Below, one piece after another: positions 22,236 to 33,384 of a stretch of DNA of 64,000 bases. Source of the stretch: Lavandula angustifolia. Lineage: Eukaryota > Streptophyta > Magnoliopsida > Lamiales > Lamiaceae. The notes under the pieces were generated by a model, which worked only from the letters and a program-made list of their open reading frames with translations, had not been told where the DNA came from and did no database searches. The stretch is from the NCBI GenBank assembly GCA_028984105.1, contig CM054815.1:6984791-7048790 (forward strand). The letters run 5' to 3'. How positions within the stretch are numbered: the stretch's first letter is position 1; each line of letters opens with the position of its first letter. The translations under genes were made by a program, and so were the position numbers.

Positions 22236-23866
22236 TGTTGGTCCCGAGAGTAAACGTTCAGGTGTAGAGGGGGGGGGGTGAATACACCTGAAAACCGATT
22301 TCTCAACTTTAAACGCGAACAGTCCTTTTTAGGAGAGTGTCGTACTTAACAAGTTCAGTAGACCAAATAAGCTGTTCTGAATCGCGTGGCAGAGTGACTG
22401 ACTTTACTGAGGCCTGCTAGCTGACTAGAGTCAGAATTCAGTACCGTTCATATAAAGTTCAGTAGTGCGGAAATGTGTAGGCCCAAATTCAGTTGAGTTT
22501 GGAAAACGTTTTTAACAAAACAGTTCCAATATGTTAGTGCAGTCGATTAAGCTTGCTGAAACTCAGTTGAGTGATTTTAAAGATATTTTCAGTATGCATA
22601 GTAATCATTGCAACAGTTAAAACAGAAAAACGAACACAGAACACAGGCGATTTTTAAAGTGGTTCGGATCCAAAAATCCTACGTCCACTGTCCCGAAAGA
22701 TCAGGAGACTATGTATTATACTGAGGTAGTCTCAGTTGGTTTGTACACTGGACAAACACCGGTCTTGAGATTTATACTGAGCAAGTCTCAGTTTACAAGG
22801 TATCAAACTAAGTGTTTGAAAAACTCTCCAAGTATGAAGGAGTTCTTTACAATAAGGATCAATTCAGACATGAACTCCTTCGTCTAAGCTATAGATATGA
22901 TCAGCTGAGCTTAGATCGGAGGGATAGGGAACGAGAAAGTGGCTTCTAGAGCGACGAACGGTTAAGTATAGACTTGGGTGCGTGTTCAGTCGCTTGGATA
23001 CTAGAGGCTGTATAATTCTGGTTCAGCTTGGTTCCCTATGAGCAAGTATGTCGTCTTTCGCTGGAGATTGTTTCTTCGAACTTATTGTGGAAGACTTAGG
23101 ACGTTTTTAGTTGCTCTTGAATGCTCGTGTGTTCTTCGATTGGTAGGTTCACTCGTGAGCCTCAATTTGAATTGTATCCTTCTATTTATAGAGTTGAGAT
23201 AAGGATAGATCCGTTGGAAACGACGATCCTTGTGTGTCTCTCTTTTGGGTAGCTAACGGCTCTTTCAAAGTATGGTTGCAGTGTCCTTTCCCTCCATTTT
23301 TGGAAAGTTGTTGACTTGCAGCTTTAATCAGAATATGGACAGTTGACTGCTTGTCATTGGTCGAGGTTCAGGAAAGTAGGTGAGACAGAACAGACTTCAA
23401 GTAGATCTGAAGTTGACTTCTCTCTTCCTCGTATTGACTTTGCTGATTTGACTTTAAAGAATCCGGACAGTCAGAAGACTGTCCAGCCGTTGCTGAGTCG
23501 GATCTCTATTCAGTAGCATGCTCCTGCTGAGTCGGCTCTACTGAAGATCAACTCTAAGTTCAGTGAACTACTCCTGCTGAGTTCAGTGCCACTGACTTCT
23601 TTCAGTATACTGCTCCTGCTGAGTCCAGTATTACAAAGTCTTCCTCTTCTGGTACTGAGGCAGGTAATCTACTGAGAGCCTGAACCAGATGAAGAGTGTC
23701 TACTGAGTCTGAAACTTCATAGACAAAAACAGAACATATTACAACTGAATGGTTCATCAGTCAAGATAGGGTTTTGGGATCTTCAAATCTTCCGCAAATA
23801 TTCAGAGCACAGGGCTACTGAGTTATGTCTCAACTGATTGTGAGAAGACTGAATCATCTCCCAACA
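22236..23866 (-). repeat. Solo Sirevirus LTR inserted in element D gag
   Basis: 1,631 bp. The plus strand starts TGTTGGTCCCGAGAG and ends ATCTCCCAACA; it is the reverse complement of an element A-type LTR. It is flanked by exact GTTTC repeats (22,231-22,235 and 23,867-23,871) with no internal sequence, which is the hallmark of a solo LTR left by intra-element LTR recombination. The hairpin around the G/C-run is at 22,259-22,290. It interrupts D gag. Confidence 0.93.
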
Positions 23867-23871
23867 GTTTC

Positions 23872-24201
23872 AATCTGAAAAAACTTTGTAACAAATACAT
23901 CTTAGAGGGTAAGGAAGTTTCTACATAGAACTCACTAAGTTTATCCCATGTTTCTTTAGCAGAGGTAAGATGTTCAACTTTCCTAAGCACAATCAGATAA
24001 GTTCAGAATAATTGCAGACAAAGCAAGATCATTCTTTTCATTTTTCTTTTTCTCAATTTCACCAGTTTCATAAGAATGATCTATTGCACATGAAAAACAT
24101 TTTTCAATCAAAATGGCTTTCATTCTCCGTTTCCAGATATTGAAATCCGTCTTACCGTTGAAAGGTGTTATGCCACTGGAGGGAGCTACAGCTACACACA
24201 C
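23872..24201 (-). pseudogene. Copia element D gag N-terminus
   Basis: Starts at the ATG complementary to 24,199-24,201. It encodes a copia gag N-domain with FNGKTDFNIWKRRMKAIL and EKCFSC, then a Lys/Asn-rich helix. A frameshift near 23,985 precedes the helix that runs into the solo LTR. It is homologous to gag of element H (FNGKTDFNLWKKRMTAIL), so D and H are related lineages although their LTR sequences differ. Confidence 0.85.
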
Positions 24202-24616
24202 AGTGCAAGTTAATTAACACAAATGAAGGGTTAATCAAGCAGTCCACAACCACGGACGAGGGATTACCCAGTTCACAATCGCATACTCAAGGTCTAGGCG
24301 CAGGGGGTTACCTCAGTCCTCTGGACAGAGAAGGAAATACCCAAAAAAGGCTTAAAACATGAAACAGAGAGTTGAGGAGCAGAAAAACAACACAGCATGC
24401 AAAGTAAAGAACCCTAGAATCTAACAGCACGAAAGTCCCAAACCTAGAATTGCGCCAGTTGGCATTTATTCTAAGAAGTTGAAAGAATAAGAGGTTTAGC
24501 CAATTTACCTGGGTGGGATTCGGAGGCTTGAATCCCGTCCTTACCTACTTTGAGAAACAGATCTACCTGATGAAGAATTGTCGAAGATGAACTTCGTCGG
24601 AGCAACAACCGTAGCC
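24202..24616 (-). other. Element D 5' leader
   Basis: Non-coding sequence between the primer-binding site and gag, A-rich. The CGCCAGTTGGCA-like stretch at 24,453-24,464 has counterparts in the H leader (33,689 and 33,712), supporting kinship of D and H. No gene seen. Confidence 0.55.
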
Positions 24617-24625
24617 CTGATACCA
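24617..24625 (-). other. Primer-binding site, element D
   Basis: The minus strand reads TGGTATCAG followed by GGC, a Met-tRNA-type copia primer site one base inside the LTR end at 24,627. Confidence 0.8.
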
Positions 24626-24626
24626 C

Positions 24627-24970
24627 TGCTGGGTATTGAGCTCTAGCAACTATGGATCTTCGATCCGGCTCAGATCGCCTGCTGACAGGCTCCTCTACAC
24701 CACAACGATGGCTCACAAAGAATCCGGCCACAATGTCGGTGGCACCAGACTATTCTGCCTCTCACTATCAACTACTCACTCACAAAGAGAGAAGAAGACT
24801 ATACAGAGAAGAAGAACAGAAACCCTAGGCTGCGCACACACCACACCCTTACACACACTAAGCACCATATATATAGATGTAGGGCTTAGTTAAGTAGGGA
24901 AACAAGTTATGGGCTGGGCCTCCAAGACTTTGTGCCGGAACTTCATGGACTGGGCCTACAATTCTTAACA
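24627..24970 (-). repeat. Copia element D 5' LTR
   Basis: 344 bp; the minus strand begins TGTTAAGAATTGTAGG and ends ATACCCAGCA. It is paired by sequence with 190-531. The right flank is GTTTC. The GGGCTTAGTTAA and CCCTAGGCT blocks are shared with the other copy. Confidence 0.88.
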
Positions 24971-25302
24971 GTTTCAAAGATTCCTTGTCTTATATAGTAG
25001 TTATAATAGCTGGGGATGAGAGTGAATATATGTGTCTCAGACTAGTGGATGAGATTTTTAGCTAGTTATAGAAACTTCCTGAATAATACTGTTAGTTAGA
25101 TAGTATTTCCACAAATAAGATTCTGTATTTGAATTTTTACAATTGTCAGTATAAATAAGTTAACTTGCTAGGCCTTTTTTCTTGCATGAACTGTTGCTAT
25201 GAAATACTGGTATTGATGAAGCTTCTGATAAAGGCAACTCATTTCCCAAGAAGAGTTGAATTTGCTTTAAGAAGACTAGAAGAGTTGTATCACACTATTT
25301 AT
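24971..25302. other. Intergenic stretch, nothing recognised
   Basis: No gene, LTR or repeat recognised between the right end of element D and the MITE-like element. It starts with GTTTC, the putative D target duplication. Confidence 0.35.
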
Positions 25303-25971
25303 TCGTTTGGGATAGCTGAAGCTTATCGATAAGTGCTGAAAGTTGTTGGAAGCTGCTGAAAGTGGCTGAAAGTAGCTGAAAGCTGTTGATTTTGATAATT
25401 TGTAAATGTTTGCAAAAGTGCTGAAAGTCAAAAATTAATATTTGAAAATATTAATAAAGTGGTATCTTATAAAATGAAAATATTATTTATTTCTCACTTA
25501 TTAAACAAATTTAGAATTTTTACACAAATAAAATTTAAAATTTATTTCTACTCATATAAAATAGTATTTTAATAAAAAAAATATTAAAATAAAAATTAGA
25601 AAAAAAAAATTAAGTATAATTAATATTATTAATTAAAATCAAGAATAAAAAAGATTATAAATTATATTAATAAAACAAATATTTACTTTTTCTTTGTTAA
25701 ATTACAAATAAAAATTATACATATAAATAAGCAATATCGATTATTAATTAAAAAAAAAATAGTTATGAAATTATAATATAATGCATTAATTAAAAAGGTT
25801 AAAAATTATAGAAGCTATAAGCTTCAACTGCCCAATACCAACTTACGAAAATTCTCTATCTTGAACCCAAATAGCTTTCAGCAGCTCTATAAGCTGAATT
25901 TCCCAAACACTAAATTCATTTCCCGAGGCAGCTTTCAGCTATAAGCTGATTCACTGTCCCAAACACCCCCT
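25303..25971. mobile_element. MITE-like element with AGCTGAAAG inverted ends
   Basis: The left end GTTTGGGATAGCTGAAGCTT and the right end, reversed, GTTTGGGACAGTGAATCAGC followed by TATAGCTGAAAGC, form degenerate inverted termini. Both subterminal regions repeat GCTGAAAG. The interior is very AT-rich with no coding capacity. The right terminus AAACACCCCC is intact; the left one is degraded, so I could not establish a target duplication. It lies about 200 bp past the stop codon of the ICR gene. Confidence 0.6.
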
Positions 25972-25999
25972 AAAAACCAATTATGGAATGTTCTTGCTA

Positions 26000-26005
26000 T
26001 TTATT
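26000..26005 (-). terminator. Candidate poly(A) signal of the ICR gene
   Basis: The minus strand reads AATAAA about 170 nt downstream of the ICR stop codon, a usual distance for a plant 3' UTR. The call rests only on the motif and position. Confidence 0.35.
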
Positions 26006-26176
26006 CCTTTATGCAGGTAGGAGTATATTGTTGAACTTTCAAAATTTATTTTCATCACTAATGAACATATCATAAATTCAGACAACTGCATACACTGAGA
26101 AGTAGAGCAAAAGGTAAGAAACCATTTTCTTGAACCTACACACACTGATTTCATTGATGATGTTTCTGAGATTCTT

Positions 26177-27327
26177 CTACTTGTTGCTTTTCTTTCTCCA
26201 CAGGTCTCCAAACATCTTAATACCAGAGCCTCTCCTCTTTCCACCTCCATAAACATCATCAGAATCCTCTGCATATGCACCAGCAGGTTCAAATGCACTC
26301 CCATAGTGTTTATCCATGGAGCCACACCTCTCCGATATCCTCCTCCCATTCATCTTGACTTCCCCAGCCAAGACGGTTGCTGCTGCATCCGCTGCTTTCC
26401 TCCACTGCTCAGTTTGTATACGAAGCATCTTCATCTCATTTTCCAGTTCCTCCCTAGCTTTCTCACTGCCTCCTAGCTTCTCATTCATCTGGGCTTCACT
26501 AGTTTTACTCTTTTCGAGTTCTTGATTTGCCTGCTCCAATTTCAAACTCAGCTCCTCTATCTGTATCTCAGCTGATGACATCTTCAGCAACTGCTCATGA
26601 AGCTGGCTCTTCATCTTCACATTCTCTTCAAGAAGAAGTTGTAACTCTTTGTTCTTCTCATCTAGATTGCTCTGCAAAAAACCAATCTCATCGTTCTTGA
26701 AGCCCAACTCATCAAAAGACAAACTTTCTGTTGGTGGTGTTTCAGTTGGCAAACACACAGATTTATTCTCCACTGGAACCTCAAAAACATCAGTTTCCTT
26801 CTGGGTATCATCAGATGTCTCTGACTCATCATTGCTCTGTTTCATACTGGATTCTTGATTTTGGACAATGTTGGTATGCTTCTCTTTCTCTTGTACTTCT
26901 ACTGAGCTGGGAGCCCTTTTAACTTTTCTTGATTTCTTCTGAAGCTGTTCTTGAGCTGCTTTCTTTGCAGCCTCAGCAGAACTCAACTGACCCTTAAGAG
27001 ATTTGAGCTCTTCTTGAGCTTGCCCAAGCTGGGATTCCAAATCAGCAATGCGGCTTCCCAGCTTCCTCTGGTCAGAGTGTACGGCTCGTGGCGACCGCCC
27101 ATCGGATAGTTTCGGACTCCTCTCCGTCGTTCTTGAACGGTGATGGGTCGGGTCAGAATCCGAGCTCGACGTTCGGAGACTAGGTGGGGCTCGAGGAGAT
27201 GGGCGTTGAGGCAATTCAGTTGCTCTGCTTTTCACAGTGCAATAGATAATCAAAGACAAGAACTGGCCTATTCATATTATTTAGATGATATTTATTAGTA
27301 AACTCTTGAATACCTTGATCTTGGCAT
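26177..27327 (-). CDS. ICR1: ICR/RIP family protein (interactor of constitutively active ROPs)
   Basis: Two coding exons: exon 1 is 27,314-27,327 (ATG plus 11 bases), then an 89-bp intron (27,225-27,313, GT..AG on the minus strand), and exon 2 is 26,177-27,224. The product is 353 residues. Removing the intron restores the family N-terminus (MPRSRATELPQRPSPR) followed by SSSDSDP and SPKLSD phosphosite-like blocks. Then come long coiled coils (about residues 60-105 and 180-290), the family signature QWRKAADAAA near residue 295, and a basic C-terminal motif IKMFGDLWRKKS. ICR/RIP proteins are plant-specific scaffolds that bind active ROP GTPases and link them to exocyst or microtubule partners at the plasma membrane and cytoskeleton (family knowledge). 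There are no internal stops and the length matches the family, so it is probably functional. Which paralogue (ICR1 to ICR5) is not settled. Confidence 0.9.
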
Positions 27328-27700
27328 TTCTCCAGCTATGTGAAGATAAAACTCTCTCAAAATTGAAACTGGTGAGATAGAAATCAGACAATTAGGGTAA
27401 ATTTAGGCTATTCAGAAGACGAACATCAAAGTAGTAAAATGCATGCGTTTTTCTTTGTAGTGTGGTGAATCTGAATATGCACAGAATTATTCCCTCTAAA
27501 GTAACGCTAATCATGTTCTACTATTTGACTGTGTTAGTCACGAATGAATAGTTATATTAAAATATAAAGTTAGTGGAATGGAAAGCAGACAGTTCCACTC
27601 TTTACAAGAGGGAATACATCGAATCAAATTTCAGCCATCTTGTCCAAAAGAAGGAAAATGACATACAAAAAGACTCAATTTTACAGGAATAAAACAAGCT

Positions 27701-27703
<3 letters not shown>

Positions 27704-27740
<37 letters not shown>
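27704..27740. repeat. (GA)n microsatellite
   Basis: About 18 GA units, which read as (TC)n on the ICR sense strand. It lies in what is probably the 5' UTR intron of the ICR gene: a donor-like AAG|GTGACA at about 27,917 and an acceptor-like CACATAG at about 27,340 would define it. Confidence 0.9.
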
Positions 27741-27745
<5 letters not shown>

Positions 27746-28063
27746 TTACAATACTAAAGTGAAAAATTAAGTAGAATATTCTTCTCCATAAACAAGAACC
27801 TACAAGATTACAAGAGATTAAGAATATGTATAATGTAAAGAATAACAAGATTCATCAACCCACATCATTAAACTTCTCCATACTAGCATTAGATATAATG
27901 TAAAGAAGAAATGTCACCTTAACTATGTTCTTCTTGGACACATAAACAGGACTTTGCAGCTGCTATAGAATTTGCAGGAGGAAGGAGGAGGGAGAGGAGG
28001 AGGAGAAATGGGATGAATTTTGAAAGAGAGAATTGGAAGAATTAATGACTCTACATGTTTGCG

Positions 28064-28069
28064 TATATA
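28064..28069 (-). promoter_or_regulatory. Candidate TATA box of the ICR gene
   Basis: The minus strand reads AATATATAC here, followed 50-100 nt downstream by a CT-rich leader (27,960-28,020) typical of plant 5' UTRs. No other TATA-like element sits better relative to that leader. Confidence 0.4.
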
Positions 28070-28288
28070 TTGACAGATCGTGTTGGGAAACTGGACGAAA
28101 AGTAAAACTGTATGAAGAAATGTACAGAAACCAACAGCGATTAAAGTTGGAAAGAGGAGAGAGAAAAAGGAGTTCGAATTTTTTGAATTTTGAATAAAAG
28201 GAGGTAAAAATAAAACGTGGCTACCAATGTGAGTGGGAGGGAGTCGGGTAAATATCCATGTAGCCTCAAAATAAATAAATAAAATCAT

Positions 28289-28497
28289 TGTCCCCATGGG
28301 ATGGCCTAGCGGTCGAGGTGGGTGGCCCGGGACCGATAGTTCCTGCGTTCAATTCCCACCAAGACCGCTAGGTGTTGCCTGTCACTCTGTCACATTAAGG
28401 GTGGTTAAACCCTCCTGTGTGGTTTGCAGGCTACTGCACAAGTAGCGTGGTTTACCCAGTAGGTAGCGGCTGCGGGTTCCATGAATCAAAAAAAAAT
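28289..28497 (+). mobile_element. tRNA-derived SINE in the ICR upstream region
   Basis: About 209 bp. A pol III A box TGGCCTAGCGG (28,302-28,312) and B box GTTCAATTCC (28,347-28,356) lie about 35 bp apart as in a tRNA gene, followed by a tRNA-unrelated body and an A-rich tail. It is flanked by a 20-bp direct repeat of AAAT units ending AAAATCAT (28,269-28,288 and 28,498-28,517), a target-primed insertion signature. Its upstream edge is about 220 bp from the putative ICR TATA box, so it sits in the proximal promoter. Confidence 0.88.
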
Positions 28498-28517
28498 AAA
28501 TAAATAAATAAAATCAT

Positions 28518-29421
28518 CAATTTTATCCAAACAATTTTTTTTTTTAAAAATGAACAATTTTTAATCTTACGATTATTTATAATGATACGGACTAAGAGAG
28601 TATATATACTAATTAGATTAAATATGACTTGTTGGATGATTGGGAAAGCAACGATGAATCTTGAAAATGCCAACATGCACGACAGTGTCTTTCTCTTCTT
28701 AAATTATTATCCATTTTCTTACATCTATGCAGACCAGGTCTTTCTGTCTTTTTCACGCTTCCTCTCTCTCTCTCTCTCTCTCTTGATTAATCCTCTAGAA
28801 TTTCGAGCTTTGAAAACTTTTCTTTTTCTCAAAAGGAAAGAAAGAAAGGATCCGTCTTTGTGTCTGACGATTCTTGAAAGTATGTCAAATGGGAATCCAA
28901 TATGGATAATTTATTTATCAAAGGATGTACCTTAATTATTGGATGCATTAGGTGCAACATACAACGTTGAATGATAAACTTCTTATAAGACTATAATTGA
29001 AGTGATGATTTGGAAATAACAAATTGTATAATGATATATAGATTAATAAAGTCTTAACTTTATAACAATATTAGGATTCGTTTCATTCACATTTGTTTGA
29101 ATCACACTTTATGAATTTATTACTAACTTTAGTTATGAGCAGTAATTTAGCCAAAATTCGAGTTTGTTTTAAGTGGTAAAGCCAACAAACAATTTATAAT
29201 TACATTGTATTAACACATATAATAATAAAAAAGGAAAAAAAATGGGTGGTGATGGTGCACCCGGTTCACCACATTAGGAATACATTTATTAATAACATCA
29301 ACGATCAAATCATAATATCTTCGAAAATCTTAATTATTGTCCAACATTTACAATTGAAAATGGATTTTATCATTGTTCATATCATTTATCTTGGATATTA
29401 AAGCAATGAGATAGTTGCAGC
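28518..29421. other. AT-rich intergenic region with (TC)n run
   Basis: No supported gene. A (TC)n microsatellite occupies 28,762-28,782. The short open frames are AT-rich and unlike any family I know. Confidence 0.4.
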
Positions 29422-29803
29422 TGTAAGGATGGATCGTAATCTGTTTATTACAGCGAGACTCAGAGCATCAAAGTACAGTCACCATACCACAACACACAGC
29501 ACCAACAAGCCACACAATTATTACAAGATCAATCTCACACTCTCATAGAATCTCTCAAGATCTCAGAAAGACAATATAATAATCAAGAGAGTAAAGAGAT
29601 AAATAGTCAGCTGCGCTCCGCATCTCGACCCACACAACCCTTCGCTTTTATCGGTAGGGTTAAATAACGGGCCGAACAAATCTCGCGGTAACGGACGCAG
29701 ATAACAAGGGCCAACATAAATACAGCGGGGCCGACAATAGACTAGGCCTTGTTATGTTGTTGGGCTTGAGCACGCGGTATGGGCTGAGCTTATCAATATT
29801 ACA
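29422..29803 (-). repeat. Element H 3' LTR
   Basis: 382 bp; the plus strand starts TGTAAGGATGGATCG and ends CAATATTACA. It is followed by a minus-strand purine-rich AAGGTGGAGTA (polypurine tract, 29,804-29,814). It is very similar to the right LTR, with a 4-base GGAT extra near the start. Confidence 0.9.
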
Positions 29804-29971
29804 TACTCCACCTTAGGCCTAGCAGAGGTGTGTCTTCAATCATGAAAGAAGACTTGTACTTGGATATTAAGCTGTCATCATCGCCCCTTTTCCACAAATT
29901 AGCACTTGTTCCTGCACACAATAAACACAAAACAGCAGTAGAAGAAGATACACAGATTCATAATAAAGAAT

Positions 29972-30612
29972 CTATCTTAGATCAAGATAAAGTATCTCAA
30001 GACAAGTGTAAAGCTTCTTAGTACTTAAGCATTTAGTACCCATATCTGCAGGATTGAAATCTGTGTAAATCTTATCAAGCATAATAATACATTTATCAAC
30101 TATATCACATATGAAATGATACCTAACATCAATATGCTTAGTACGATCATGAAACACAGGATTTTTACATAGTTGATAGCAGATTGATTATCAGAAAACA
30201 GTCTCACATCTTTATGCAGAAAGTTAAGTTCAGACAAGAGACCCTTAAGCCAAACAACTTATTTTAAAGCTTCAGCAGCAATAACATATTCTGCCTCTGT
30301 AGTGGATAATGCAACTTTAGGCTGTAATTGAGACTTCCAACTTATACAAGACCCACAGAAAGTAAACACATAAGAGGTAGTAGACTTCCTATTATCTCTA
30401 TCATTAGCATAGTTGGAATCCACATATCCAGTGAGTTTAGTTCCATCAAAACATTTTGAAAATTTTAATCCTACATGCTTAATAGAATTCAGATACGTAA
30501 ACAGCCACTTCAAAGCATTCCAATGAGGCAAACCAGGATTAGACATATATCTGCTTAAACAACTAACAACATAAGCTATATCAGGCCTAGTACTAACCAT
30601 GAGATACATCAC
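29972..30612 (-). pseudogene. Element H RNase H
   Basis: 30,259-30,612 encodes MYLMVSTRPDIAYVVSCLSR (end of RT), then the GYVDSNYAND and RKSTTSYVF blocks and ALSTTEAEYV of copia RNase H. After a break at about 30,258 the domain continues through 29,972-30,157 with KHIDVRYHFI and NPADMGTKCL, the usual copia RNase H C-terminus. Only a few lesions are visible. Confidence 0.85.
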
Positions 30613-31385
30613 AGACCCTATAAGGAACTTTTTACATATAAAAAATATCAGAATAATCTACCCCTCTTTTTAAGTAAAACCCTTAGCAACCAACCCAGCC
30701 TTATATATCTAGGAGACTTAGGTTCATATTTAAGCTTGAAAAGCCACTTACAATCCACAACAGAACAGGAGGAAGGCTTAGGAACAAGAATCCAAGTATT
30801 ATTCACATGCAAGGAATTCATCTCAGATTGCATAGCAACTAACCATTTATCAGAGGAACCAAAGTGAATTGCATAAGAATAACTTGTTGGTTCATTATCT
30901 AAAGATTCAAAGACACTAAGAGCATGCATAACATAATCATCATATTTAGAAGGACCATGTATATCTCTTCTAGGTCTATCCCTAGATAACATATAATCAT
31001 ACATGACAGGATTAGCCACATTGTCATTAGCAGAATTATCACGCAATTCAGAGTCAGACAAGGAATCAAAATTTCCACTAGACTCATAATTATCAACACT
31101 AGGTTCAGATTCACAGTCAGAGGTAAGATGTCCAGACAAAATTGGTTGAGGCTCCACCTTAAAAGGAGTATCATTATCAGAGGGAGAAACAGTAGCTGGT
31201 AAGCAAGGAAATTTAGATTCATTGAAAACCACATCTCTACTGATTATCACCTTAAAGCCAGGTTGGCTCCTATCACAAAGTCTATAACCCTTTATCCCTT
31301 CTGGATAACCAATAAAAATACATTTTTTAGACCTAGGATCAAACTTGTCACCACTATGATGGACAAAGGCAGCACAACCAAACAC
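30613..31385 (-). pseudogene. Element H integrase end and truncated RT
   Basis: Carries MFGCAAFVHH and KCIFIGYPEGIKGYRL (integrase C-terminal side), an acidic linker, then RT N-terminus with SDKWLVAMQSEMNSL, WILVPKP and DCKWLFKLK. It breaks off near 30,630 and resumes at the GSVMYL block. The whole catalytic part of RT, including the YVDD box, is missing, so H could move only if helped. Confidence 0.85.
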
Positions 31386-32529
31386 TCTAAGGTGTGAAAG
31401 ATCTAAGGGATTTCATGTGAAGACAGATTCAGGGCACTGACCCTTAAAGGTGCTAGAGGGTAACCTATTTATAAGATATGTAGCTATTAAGGTAGCTATA
31501 CCCAAAAAGTTCTTAGTAACCCTGAACTCTCTAGCATGCATCTTACCTTATCTAATAAGGTTCTATTCACCTCTCCACTACCCCATTCAGCTGAGGGTTA
31601 TAAGGAACAATTTTATGCCTCCTAATCCCTGACTAAACACATAAGTTATCAAAAGGAAAATTGCAAAATTCAAGGCCATTATCTTTCCTAAGAAACTTAA
31701 TTCTTTTGCCAGTTTGGTTTTCGACCTTCACTTTCCACTCAGAAAACATTTGAAAAACTTCAGGTTTGTGTTTTAAAAGAAACAACCAAGTTTTTCTTGA
31801 AAAATCATCCATGATAGACAAATAATACCTACAACCACTATGAGTGGGTGTGCTAGAGGGACACCAAACATCAACATGTATATATTCAAGTATATCAGAG
31901 GCAATAGATCTATCAGATGAATCAGTGACAGGAAAAGAGACTTTATGTTGTTTACCAATCACACATGAATCACAGAATGATAAATCAGAAAGTTTATGTT
32001 TACCAAACACACCAAATTTTCTCAAAATAGACAGATTTTTAGAACTAGTATAACCAAGTCTTTGATGCCACAAAACAGTTTTGTCAGGAAATGATGCATT
32101 CACATTAGATGCAAAGGTAACAGGAACAACAGTAAATGGATACAAGTTATTGGTTCTTTTAGCTTTAAACACAACTAAAGACCCCTTTTTAACTTTCATC
32201 TACCCATTCCCCCAACTTCCACCAAAACCATCATTTTCTAAAGCAGTGAAAGACAACAGATTGCATGCAACATAAGGGACATATCTTACATCTTTCATAG
32301 TATATTCAAAACCATATTTGAACTTTAAACAAATATCACAAATTCCAAAAACATAACACTTATGCTTATTGGCAAGAATTACATAACAAAAATTACCAGT
32401 TTTCAATTTTGAAAAACATTCTTTAAAATGAGAAACATGATAAGCACTTCCAGAATCCATGATACATTCATTTATTAATTCTGAATTCACAGTATTCAAA
32501 GAGGAAAAACTTTGAGGTTCAATAACCAT
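31386..32529 (-). pseudogene. Element H protease and integrase
   Basis: Protease (32,200-32,529) has catalytic D-S-G in CIMDSGSAYHVS. Integrase (31,633-32,199) has LWHQRLGYTS and CDSCVIGKQHKVSF (pre-integrase), first Asp in HVDVWCPS, DDFSRKTW, and second Asp in RKDNGLEF. The Glu segment (NPQLNG, VVER) is recognisable at about 31,560-31,600 in a shifted frame with a stop. Confidence 0.85.
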
Positions 32530-32567
32530 AAAATATTTTCCAAGAATATTATTTTCAGAATCATCAC

Positions 32568-33384
32568 CTAGAATAGCATTGGAAACACTCTTATGATCAC
32601 TATGTTGTTTTCCCTTCCTAGGAGAAGGTCAGTCTTTCTGGTAAGGCCCATATTCCCCACAGTTGAAACACTTTCTACCTTTGGTTCTAAACTTAGATCT
32701 AAACATTTGGTTGTGCTTCTTCCCCCTTTATCAGAACTATTGGAAGTACTAGTTTTTTCACTTGTTCTACCCCTCAATTGATAACATGTACCTTGTTCAG
32801 TAACTCTAACCTCTCTATTGAACTTTAGATCCATTTCCTTACTCTTAAGGGCACTAATTACTGTCTCAAGGTCTATTCTATCCCTCTCACACTTAATGGC
32901 AGACTGAATATCACTATAAGACTCATGAATGACATTTAACAAGGTAATAGGAGCATAATTATCAATACTTGTGTCTCTACTTTGTTTAATTAACTGTAAC
33001 AACTTATTGAACTCATCTGAGTTCTCATCCATATCCTTAGACATATCTAGTTTAAATTTAAAGAAACTCTGCAACAAATACATCTTAGAGGGCAACGAGG
33101 TCTCTGTATACAATTCATTTAATCTATCCCATGTCTCTTTAGCAGAAGATAGATGTTCTACTTTCCTAAGCACAGAGTTAGACAAATTTAGAGTAATAGC
33201 AGACAAGACAAGATCATTCATTTCATTCTTTTTCTTTTCAAATAAATCAGCTTCATATGTATGAGTAATAGCAGCAGACATACATTTTTCAATCAAGATG
33301 GCAGTCATTCTCTTTTTCCACAAATTAAAATCAGTTTTTCCATTGAAAAGTGACAATTCCGCTAGAGGAAACCAAGGCACACAT
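32568..33384 (-). pseudogene. Element H gag
   Basis: The authentic start is probably the ATG complementary to 33,382-33,384, whose peptide (MCALVSSSGI) matches the D gag start. One base change in length near 33,350 shifts the frame. The rest is a 270-codon open frame with FNGKTDFNLWKKRM, a UBN2-type helical core and a basic C-terminus. The zinc knuckle region near 32,660 is read in the wrong frame. Confidence 0.85.

Noticed and set aside
26316..26922. Plus-strand open frames across the ICR gene
   Set aside because: They are antisense shadows of the coiled-coil coding exon and resemble no protein family.
28302..28356. Possible tRNA gene (good A and B boxes)
   Set aside because: No cloverleaf beyond the boxes; the unit has an unrelated body, an A-rich tail and a 20-bp target duplication, so it is a SINE.
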